DNA of 13,223 nucleotides from Rhodoferax sp. (GTDB taxonomy: Bacteria; Pseudomonadota; Gammaproteobacteria; Burkholderiales; Burkholderiaceae_C). The stretch covers positions 1-13,223 of the forward strand of contig JAUXQA010000419.1 in NCBI GenBank assembly GCA_030683195.1, read 5' to 3'. Below the pieces are notes generated by a model. The model made no database searches. It was not told the DNA's origin and saw nothing but the letters and a program-made list of their open reading frames with translations. Both the position numbers and the translations under genes were made by a program. Below, in pieces: positions 6,785-13,223 of the stretch. Numbering within the stretch: position 1 is the stretch's first letter; each line of letters starts with the position of its first letter.

Positions 6785-7897
6785 ATGTCACAGTTTTCCA
6801 AGCAGCCAACTTGCCCCGAGTTCAGGAAAATTTGCGCCCATGCAAGTGGGGCCAGGTGGCAGCGAGGACTTACCATGGTCGAACTGTTGGTGGCCTTGGT
6901 TATCAGTCTGTTCATTGCATTGGCTGCAGTTGCTGCCTTGACCGTTGCGAGGCAGGGTTTCACAACGGTGGATGCGGCGTCACAGCTTCGGGATAACGGA
7001 CGGTTTACTGCCGACCTGCTGCAGCGCCTTGGGGTGCAAACCGGATTCAAAGATGTTTGGTATGCGAGCCGGCCGCCGACGGCGCAAGAAAGTGCAGCGG
7101 ACCTTCCTCCCAATATCATGGGTTTCAATAACTCACTGGTCGATGCGTCTAGTCCGCTGACTGCCGCAACCGCACGGACTACGGGGGTGGTCGGATACGG
7201 CAGTGACGTTTTGATCATGCGCAGTCAGCTGGTGCAACTCAATGCAGAATCCACCGTGGCGGACGGCTCCATGATTGATTGCAATGGAAGCTCTCTCGTA
7301 GCATCGGGATCAGCGTCATCGACTCGCGGTGAGCGAGCGGCCAGCATACTCAGCGTCGCGGTCAGCAACGGCGAACCTTCTCTGATGTGCACCACCGTCA
7401 ACTCAGGTGGAACAATTGCATCGGCGCAACCCATCATTGAAGGAGTAGAAAACTTCCAGGTTCTTTACGGCACTGAGGGCGTGGCGGCAGCCACTGCGCC
7501 ACCCGTCACTTACGGCTTCACTGCAAACGCGCCGGCTCCTGCAAGTTCTGCGGAATGGGTGACTTGGGCCGCAAGCATAAATCAGGTACCAAACCGGTAC
7601 TTTCGAGCAGACCAACTCACTGTTTCGGGTAATACAGTCGCCACCAATGCCAATTGGCGTCGGGTTCGGAGTTTGCGAATTGGCATGGTGCTTCGGGGCG
7701 CTCCCAATTCAGCTCAAAGCACTGGAACGCAAACGCTGTATCCGTTTGGGTCGGCCAAGTCGGGAGCAACAGGCACTGCGGGCTCAGCCCTGTCTTCGGC
7801 GAATGATGTCAACACAATCTTTGTTGCCCCCGCAGATGGGCGACTGCGCCAAGTGGTGACTTTCACCGTGCATTTGCGCAATTCTCAAGGTCTGTAG
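6785..7897 (+). CDS. pilW: PilW-type type IV pilus minor prepilin
   Basis: A 370-residue minor pilin. The leader ends WQRG (Gly28), followed by LTMVELLVALVISLFIALAA, with Glu33 as the Glu5 equivalent and Leu instead of Phe at mature position 1. The 28-residue leader is long but has no better internal start. GGGAAG 7 nt before the ATG at 6785 supports this start. RQGFTTVDAASQLRDNGRF (58-76) and EGVENFQVLYG (219-229) are characteristic of PilW. The large C-terminal globular domain has two cysteines (DCNG, LMCTT), a plausible disulfide. It is thought to act with PilV, PilX and PilY1 in the tip priming complex. It begins 2 bp after pilV and ends 16 bp before pilX, so co-transcription is expected. 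Confidence 0.88.
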   Translation: MSQFSKQPTCPEFRKICAHASGARWQRGLTMVELLVALVISLFIALAAVAALTVARQGFTTVDAASQLRDNGRFTADLLQRLGVQTGFKDVWYASRPPTAQESAADLPPNIMGFNNSLVDASSPLTAATARTTGVVGYGSDVLIMRSQLVQLNAESTVADGSMIDCNGSSLVASGSASSTRGERAASILSVAVSNGEPSLMCTTVNSGGTIASAQPIIEGVENFQVLYGTEGVAAATAPPVTYGFTANAPAPASSAEWVTWAASINQVPNRYFRADQLTVSGNTVATNANWRRVRSLRIGMVLRGAPNSAQSTGTQTLYPFGSAKSGATGTAGSALSSANDVNTIFVAPADGRLRQVVTFTVHLRNSQGL

Positions 7898-7913
7898 ACA
7901 TTGGAACTTCCCT

Positions 7914-8510
7914 ATGACTACTTGTGAACTTCCCCTGACTCAGTTCAACAACCGCCAAAAAGGTGCGTCGTTGATCATGGTCATGATGATCCTAATTGTT
8001 GTTTCTTTGCTCGGCATCAGCGGCGCTCAAATTGGACTGATGAGTGAGCGTGGCGCACGTAACGACCGGGACATGCAAATGGCATGGCAAGCGGCAGAAG
8101 CTGCCTTGATTGATGCCGAGTTCGACATGGCTGACGCTACTGCTACGCGCAAGGATTTGTTCGATGGAAAGAACAGGTCCGCCTTTCTTCCTGGTTGCGG
8201 CACATCCGGCACATCAGTGGGCTTGTGCGCGGTTACCACTACTGGCAAACCCGCTTGGCTGACGGTTGATTTCACCAACACGGCAGGCAATGCACCAACG
8301 ACTGCCTTCGGAACTTTTTCTGGGCGGGCTTTCAAGTCTGGCAACCTGGGGGTCCAGCCGGCTCAGGCTCCGCGTTACATCATTGAGTTGGTCGAAGACC
8401 CACTTGATAAAAAGTCCGTCATTTACCGTGTAACGGCCATGGGCTTTGGACCCCGTACCGACATTCAAGCCATGGTGCAAATGATTTACAGAACCTTCAG
8501 TGAGGACTAA
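7914..8510 (+). CDS. pilX: PilX-type type IV pilus assembly protein
   Basis: A 198-residue protein with the PilX N-terminal pattern: after QKG (Gly17) comes ASLIMVMMILIVVSLLGISG, a prepilin-like hydrophobic helix that starts with Ala and lacks the Glu at mature position 5 (Met22 instead). It continues with SERGARNDRDMQMAWQAAEA (44-63), the conserved stretch seen in PilX proteins. Absence of Glu5 is common for this family. The protein should be processed by prepilin peptidase and join the minor-pilin tip complex. GGAA lies about 7 nt before the ATG. The stop is 4 bp before pilY1, whose Shine-Dalgarno lies inside the end of pilX, suggesting coupled translation. Confidence 0.87.
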   Translation: MTTCELPLTQFNNRQKGASLIMVMMILIVVSLLGISGAQIGLMSERGARNDRDMQMAWQAAEAALIDAEFDMADATATRKDLFDGKNRSAFLPGCGTSGTSVGLCAVTTTGKPAWLTVDFTNTAGNAPTTAFGTFSGRAFKSGNLGVQPAQAPRYIIELVEDPLDKKSVIYRVTAMGFGPRTDIQAMVQMIYRTFSED

Positions 8511-8514
8511 TTCC

Positions 8515-11500
8515 ATGTCCAACCAGTATTCTCCTGATCCGGCATCTGACGTGCACAAAGCAGCGCCTTTAATCAACAAGGGTGTGCCTCCAACGCTTGC
8601 TGGATCGCGCTGGCTCCGTCAAAGAGCGTTGGTGATGGTTGCAGTGCCCTTAGTTGCAGCAGTCTCGTTCATGGCGTTGAGCCAAAGCACTGCGCCCAAT
8701 ATTCCCGTCATCAATTTGTCTGCGGATCCACTGTATGCTGCTACAGGGGGCGACAAACCGGCCTTGGCGCTAGCCCTGTCAGTTGAGTTCCCTACAGTCG
8801 GCGCTCAGTATGTCGACCCTGACAACAACGGGACCTCTGACGACAACACCTACTCGTCGAGTATTGAATATCTGGGCTATTACGATGCAGAGAGCTGCTA
8901 CACCTACGACGATGTGGGGGTTGGCGCACCAACCGGTCAGGCAAGCAACTACAAGCGATTTGTTCGTCGTGGCCCCGCAATACCACTCAGCACACCCAAC
9001 GTTGAAAATCCAACCTGGACCAAGCGACTCTGCTGGGATGGCAGCAAGAGCTACAGCAAAGATGATGGCAGTACACCGGTCTACAGCACGGCGTCCAGCG
9101 ATGCCTTTAGCGGAAATTTTTTGAATTGGGCGTCAAATTCCGCGATTGATATGCTGCGTCTTTCATTGACCGGTGGTGACCGGGTCATAGACACACCGAC
9201 TCTGACGGTTTTGCAGCGAGCCATTATTCCTGATGGGGATCCCATCAGCATGGGCAACAGTAACAACTTCCCGTCCAAACGCCTTTTCCGATCCGGCACG
9301 TCTCGCGCCATCACATCAACCAATTTTGCGGCTGCATCCTTCACATCAGGCGTGCCTTACTTTGGTGCGGTCCCATCGGCATTGGCCACCGCAGCGGGCG
9401 CAAATGACATCTTTGTTGCCAATACGCTCAATCGCATTTACTTTGGTACTGGCAAAGAAGGCAGCAACTCCGGCGGGTTTGGCTCATACACCTTGGGATC
9501 GTCAGGTGGGGCGAGTGGGTATCAAATCGGGGACATTCAGCCAAGTGCGGAGACGTTGCCAAACAGTTCGCTCTATCAAACAGGTCCTGTATCCGACAAC
9601 AGCACTGCATTGGCGACAGCAAATCAGGTCGGCCCGGTGACCGATAGCTCCAGTTCCAGGCCAACGACGACCTACTGCGCAGACAAAGGCGGTACCTGCA
9701 CCTTGCCAGCCGGCAGGTGGGAGATTTGGTATGGCCGAAACAATGGGAGCAGTTGGAAGGTTGCTCCAGCCAGCGGTGCCATATCGTGTGCCGAGGCACT
9801 GTTTGGGAATCCTTCCGGGAATTCTGAAAAGTGCTATTACCGTGCCTATACGGGTTCATGGACGCCTGCGGTTAGTGCAACCTTTTGCTCCAGCAAAGAT
9901 GGCACCTGCAGCCTGCCTGCTGGCACCTGGAAGGTTTGGTACGGCCAAAATACAAGTACGACCAGCGGCAACTGGAAAGTGGCTTTGGCAACAGGTTCAG
10001 TGCCTTGCACTCAGGCCGTTTTTGGCAACCCGACTGGGTCAGCCGAGCAGTGTTATTACACAGCGGGCGACAGCTCATGGACCCCCGCACCCAATGTCAC
10101 TGAGTGCGCTAGCGAGAATGAATCATGTGCATTGCCTTCAGGCACATGGGAAGTTCTTTACGGGGCCAATACGAGTTGGAAGGTTGCGCCGGTCAGTGGG
10201 ACGGTGCCATGCATGAACGATTACCAAGGTCGTGCAATGTGGGGCGACCCCGCTCCGGGAGTCGGAAAGAAGTGCTACTACCGACCCTACACCGGCACTT
10301 GGACACCCACGGCTGTAGTTGCTGCATTGAACAGCGATGGCTACTTTTTTGCACGAGTTCAAGTGTGTGACCGGGATGCCACGACCTACGCCTTGAAAGA
10401 AAAACGTTACTGGAACTTGTGTACGCAGTATTCTGATGGTGCGACCACTGCACGTCCTTCTTTCAAGCCAACGGGCACCGTTCAAAAATACAGCGATCAG
10501 CTCCGACTTGCGGCATTCGGCTATCTGCTCGACCAGACGGCGAGTTACTCCAGTGGTCGATATGGCGGTGTGTTGCGCGCCCCGATGAAGTATGTCGGCG
10601 CAAAGACCTTTGATGTTAATGGCGCGGACAACACACCAACCGGTGGCAATACACGCCAGGAATGGAATCCAGTGACCGGTGTGTTCAATACAAATCCCGA
10701 TGGCAATACCTCTATCCAAACAACGGATGGACGCGGCGCTTATTTGAGCGGTGTCATCAGCTACTTGAACCAATTTGGCCGAACGGGTTCAGTGCCTGGC
10801 CGGTATAAAAGATATGACCCCATCGGTGAGCTTCATTACGAGACGCTCCGCTATTTGCAGGGTCTGCAGCCCAGTGCAGACGCGATCAGCGGAATCACAA
10901 CCGAGATGTACGACGGTTTCCCGGTGGCCACCAATGCAGCCACGGGTTGGAATGATCCGTACGGTGATGGCAGATCGAGCTCAACGGATTATTCCTGCCT
11001 CAAGAGCAACATTGTGGTGATTGGCGACAAAAATACCCATGACGGCAATCGTTTGCCGACTGCGAGCGCGGCGAACAATATTCCAAACATCAACGCCTGG
11101 AGGACTGTCGTTCAAAACTTTGAGAAGAATGTATCTTCAACTTACGTGGATGGTGCAGGTGTCAATCGCACCACGGGCAACCCCAATGGGGCGAATGGAA
11201 GTGTCCCAACGGGTACAACGACAAGTCAGATCATGGGCTCAGCCTATTGGTCTCATATTCAGGATATCCGTGGAACATCATGGACTAATGCAACCAGTGC
11301 CGGCACTGCCGGTGCAACGCTCCAGCGACCTGGGCTGCGTGTGAAGACATTTATGTTCGATGTGAATGAATATGGGGGATCTAACGACGCAAGTACCCGT
11401 CGTTCATCAAATCAACTATTTATGGCGGGCAAATACGGTGGTTTTGAGGCAGATCCATCCAACGCGGCGAAAAACCCGTACAACACCCGCGGAAATCCGT

Positions 11501-13223
11501 TTGTGGATGAAAAAGATGGATCCAACAACAACGATGTCTGGCGCGACACGGACCCTCGGCCAAGTCGGTCCGGTGAGGCCAACACCTATTTTCTGCAAAG
11601 CGACGCGCGCGGTGTTTTGAGCGCCTTTGAGGACATTTTTAGCCGTGCATCCACTGCTGCCTTCAACATTGGTGGCGGTGCAAACGATGCAAAGTCGCTC
11701 AAGATTGTGGACACTATTTACCAAGGCAAGTTTGACACCTCTGACTGGAGTGGTGACCTGGAGGCGGGCTCCGCCTCAACCAAGACTTTAAAGTGGTCTG
11801 CAGCCAACCGCTTGGACGCGATGAGCGCTCCAGCTACCTCGCGCAACATTGTGGTCGGCAAGGTTGGTGCAACTGCGAATCCGGTTGCAACCAGTTTTAC
11901 GTGGGGCGCTATCGAATCGAGTCTTCAAACTTCATTGAATACCGTCGCTGCCGATGGGCTTGGTCAAGACAGGCTCAATTACTTGCGTGGTGACAAATCG
12001 AAGGAAGGCAGTCCTTTTCGCAAACGTACCAAATTGCTGGGTGACATCATCAATTCCGGGGTGGTTTACTCCGGTAAACCAGGGACGGATATCAGTTCTA
12101 CAAGTTATGCCAGCTTTTCGAGCACCAATGAAGGCCGAACACCTGCCGTTTTCGTGGGTGCCAACGATGGCATGCTACACGCGTTCAATGCGGGTACGGG
12201 CGACGAGCTGTTTGCCTACATCCCGAGTTGGCTTGGACCTAAACTGGCTGCGCTCACAAACGCCAGTTACGGCAAGGGTACAACACCCCATCAAAGTTAC
12301 GTAGACAGCATACCGGTTGTCGCCGAGGCACAGGTGGGGTCTGCTGGCACGGCCGCAGACTGGAAGACGGTTCTGGTTGGAGGCACGGGCGGTGGGGGAC
12401 AAGGTGTGTTCGCTTTGGATGTAACGAATCCTTCAGATTTCTCTGCCTCCAAAGTAATGTGGGAATTTACGGATGCAGATGACCCGGACTTGGGCAATGT
12501 GACCGGTAAGCCGAGAATATTGAAACTCCGCACCAGTGCCTACAACGCAACGACGGCCACCTTCAAATGGTTTGCAGTGGTGGGTAGTGGCGTCAACAAT
12601 TACCGCAATGACGGCGCTGGTCTTTTTAGTACTACGGGTAGCCCCACTTTGTTTTTGCTTGACCTGAGCAAGACGGCTGGTTCCGCCTGGTCATTGGGCA
12701 GCAACTATTACAAGATATCGCTGCCTGCGGACGGCACCCTGAGCGCGAGCAAGGCGACCGGATTGATTAATTTCACGGCTGAACTGAGTTCAAGTGGTGC
12801 TGTGGACCGTATGTACTTGGGTGACCTCCACGGAAATCTCTGGAAGCTTGATTTCTCGGTTTCGCTAGGGGCAACTGAGTGGAACATCAATAAACTGTCT
12901 GCCTTTAACAAGGGCACGGCCGCAAGTCCCGATCCGTATCCATTGTTTATTGCCAAAGATGGTTCGGGCAATGTGCAACCAATCACAGCTTCGGCGTTGA
13001 TCGCGTCCGGCTCCGAACGTGACACTCGTTATATTTATTTTGGAACTGGCGCATACTTTGAAAACGCAGACAAATCGTCAACGACAATTCAGACTGAATA
13101 CATGGTCTACGATGATGGCAACAGCAGTGGAGATACTTTGACAGGTGGGGCTGTGCGTGCGAGTGCAATTAGTGGTCGTGTGCGGCTCAAGCAAGGAACG
13201 GCGAGTGCGAGCACCGGTTTGAT
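8515..13223 (+). CDS. pilY1: PilY1-type type IV pilus tip adhesin, 3' end beyond the window
   Basis: The frame is open from the ATG to the window end, 1569 codons with no stop; AGGA lies about 8 nt before the ATG. A 37-residue polar region precedes RQR and a hydrophobic segment (38-55), read as an extended signal peptide. The N-terminal region (about 70-350) includes ALSVEFPTVG, SGNFLNWASNSAIDMLRLSL (116-residue range after 200) and NTLNRIYFGTGKEG. Three tandem four-cysteine modules follow (388-598). The PilY1 core resumes at FFARVQVCDRD, with LRLAAFGYLLDQ and GGVLRAPMKYVG. The C-terminal PilC/PilY1 beta-propeller starts near KRTKLLGDIINSG (1171-1182) and contains PAVFVGANDGMLHAFNAGTG (from about 1210), LVGGTGGGGQGVFALDVTNP and YLGDLHGNLWKLDF. 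PilY1 proteins are exported, sit at the pilus tip, and serve adhesion, surface sensing and control of retraction. Confidence 0.93.
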   Translation, partial: MSNQYSPDPASDVHKAAPLINKGVPPTLAGSRWLRQRALVMVAVPLVAAVSFMALSQSTAPNIPVINLSADPLYAATGGDKPALALALSVEFPTVGAQYVDPDNNGTSDDNTYSSSIEYLGYYDAESCYTYDDVGVGAPTGQASNYKRFVRRGPAIPLSTPNVENPTWTKRLCWDGSKSYSKDDGSTPVYSTASSDAFSGNFLNWASNSAIDMLRLSLTGGDRVIDTPTLTVLQRAIIPDGDPISMGNSNNFPSKRLFRSGTSRAITSTNFAAASFTSGVPYFGAVPSALATAAGANDIFVANTLNRIYFGTGKEGSNSGGFGSYTLGSSGGASGYQIGDIQPSAETLPNSSLYQTGPVSDNSTALATANQVGPVTDSSSSRPTTTYCADKGGTCTLPAGRWEIWYGRNNGSSWKVAPASGAISCAEALFGNPSGNSEKCYYRAYTGSWTPAVSATFCSSKDGTCSLPAGTWKVWYGQNTSTTSGNWKVALATGSVPCTQAVFGNPTGSAEQCYYTAGDSSWTPAPNVTECASENESCALPSGTWEVLYGANTSWKVAPVSGTVPCMNDYQGRAMWGDPAPGVGKKCYYRPYTGTWTPTAVVAALNSDGYFFARVQVCDRDATTYALKEKRYWNLCTQYSDGATTARPSFKPTGTVQKYSDQLRLAAFGYLLDQTASYSSGRYGGVLRAPMKYVGAKTFDVNGADNTPTGGNTRQEWNPVTGVFNTNPDGNTSIQTTDGRGAYLSGVISYLNQFGRTGSVPGRYKRYDPIGELHYETLRYLQGLQPSADAISGITTEMYDGFPVATNAATGWNDPYGDGRSSSTDYSCLKSNIVVIGDKNTHDGNRLPTASAANNIPNINAWRTVVQNFEKNVSSTYVDGAGVNRTTGNPNGANGSVPTGTTTSQIMGSAYWSHIQDIRGTSWTNATSAGTAGATLQRPGLRVKTFMFDVNEYGGSNDASTRRSSNQLFMAGKYGGFEADPSNAAKNPYNTRGNPFVDEKDGSNNNDVWRDTDPRPSRSGEANTYFLQSDARGVLSAFEDIFSRASTAAFNIGGGANDAKSLKIVDTIYQGKFDTSDWSGDLEAGSASTKTLKWSAANRLDAMSAPATSRNIVVGKVGATANPVATSFTWGAIESSLQTSLNTVAADGLGQDRLNYLRGDKSKEGSPFRKRTKLLGDIINSGVVYSGKPGTDISSTSYASFSSTNEGRTPAVFVGANDGMLHAFNAGTGDELFAYIPSWLGPKLAALTNASYGKGTTPHQSYVDSIPVVAEAQVGSAGTAADWKTVLVGGTGGGGQGVFALDVTNPSDFSASKVMWEFTDADDPDLGNVTGKPRILKLRTSAYNATTATFKWFAVVGSGVNNYRNDGAGLFSTTGSPTLFLLDLSKTAGSAWSLGSNYYKISLPADGTLSASKATGLINFTAELSSSGAVDRMYLGDLHGNLWKLDFSVSLGATEWNINKLSAFNKGTAASPDPYPLFIAKDGSGNVQPITASALIASGSERDTRYIYFGTGAYFENADKSSTTIQTEYMVYDDGNSSGDTLTGGAVRASAISGRVRLKQGTASASTGL
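9676..9885 (+). repeat. PilY1 four-cysteine module, copy 1
   Basis: Residues 388-457. Cysteines are at 388, 395, 425 and 440. Landmarks: C-x6-C, LPAGRWEIWYG, WKVAPASG, FGNPSG, KCYYRAYTGSWTP. Copies 2 and 3 follow directly with the same landmark order. The DNA of the copies is clearly diverged, so this is an old protein-level duplication and not a recent DNA repeat. Confidence 0.88.
9886..10104 (+). repeat. PilY1 four-cysteine module, copy 2
   Basis: Residues 458-530. Cysteines are at 458, 465, 498 and 513. Landmarks match copy 1: C-x6-C, LPAGTWKVWYG, WKVALATG, FGNPTG, QCYY, SSWTP. It has about three extra residues (a Thr/Ser-rich insertion) between YG and WKVA. Confidence 0.88.
10105..10308 (+). 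repeat. PilY1 four-cysteine module, copy 3
   Basis: Residues 531-598. Cysteines are at 531, 538, 566 and 587. Landmarks: C-x6-C, LPSGTWEVLYG, WKVAPVSG, WGDPAPG, KCYYRPYTGTWTP. The C3-C4 spacing is six residues longer than in copies 1 and 2. From memory, the YGAN...C...GDPxxGxxKxC pattern recalls short four-cysteine modules in other secreted bacterial proteins; this was not checked by search. Confidence 0.85.

Noticed and set aside
6454..7174. Shared heptapeptide SPLTAAT in PilV and PilW
   Set aside because: Flanking residues and DNA differ. A low-complexity Ser/Thr/Ala match of this length between two pilin-like proteins is easily coincidental.
10138..10773. Long minus-strand open frame (211 codons) opposite pilY1
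   Set aside because: It lies wholly within the well-supported pilY1 coding frame, has no recognisable domain, and is one of many shadow frames in this region.
11986..11994. RGD tripeptide (residues 1158-1160) in PilY1, reminiscent of the integrin-binding motif reported for P. aeruginosa PilY1
   Set aside because: It lies in LNYLRGDKS just before the propeller start (KRTKLLGD), a stretch I believe is structurally conserved in PilY1/PilC proteins, so it is better explained as a family motif than as a host-binding site.

Overview
The window looks like a chromosomal segment of a betaproteobacterium, most likely Burkholderiales and Comamonadaceae-like. This rests on protein character and gene order (riboflavin genes with nusB, an aminotransferase and ybgC-tolQ beside a pilVWXY1 cluster), not on a database search. 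No insertion sequence, prophage, CRISPR array, rRNA or tRNA was seen.

Left part (1-6028, all on the minus strand, read right to left): a housekeeping block ordered ribD, ribE, ribB-type gene (RibBX-like), ribH, nusB, a class I/II PLP aminotransferase, ybgC, and the 5' end of tolQ, which leaves the window at base 1. From ribH to tolQ the genes are tightly coupled: ribH/nusB share one base (TGATG), nusB/aminotransferase overlap by 4 (ATGA), aminotransferase/ybgC abut with no gap, and ybgC/tolQ overlap by 4 (ATGA). RibD, RibE, RibB and RibH supply every dedicated riboflavin step except GTP cyclohydrolase II. The C-terminal RibA-like half of the RibB protein lacks the zinc cysteines, so a separate RibA must lie elsewhere. 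No FMN riboswitch was recognised. The only sizeable gap is the 233 bp between ribD and ribE.

Middle (6029-6200): a divergent intergenic region between ribD and the pilus genes. On the ribD side it holds a 22-codon ORF with a good Shine-Dalgarno sequence, in frame with ribD but closed by a stop codon.

Right part (6201-13223, plus strand): a type IV pilus minor-pilin operon, pilV-pilW-pilX-pilY1, with gaps of 2, 16 and 4 bp. Three prepilin-like proteins precede a very large PilY1-type tip adhesin that is open to the window end (1569 codons visible). The PilY1 is the most interesting object. It carries three tandem modules of about 70 residues, each with four cysteines, between its N-terminal region and its core. 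It has no recognisable MIDAS motif at the N terminus. The loop aligned by eye with the regulatory calcium site of Pseudomonas aeruginosa PilY1 looks degenerate. A different DxDxNGxxD-type loop sits near the N terminus. A lineage-specific tip adhesin built on a conserved pilus chassis is the best candidate here for something not yet described.
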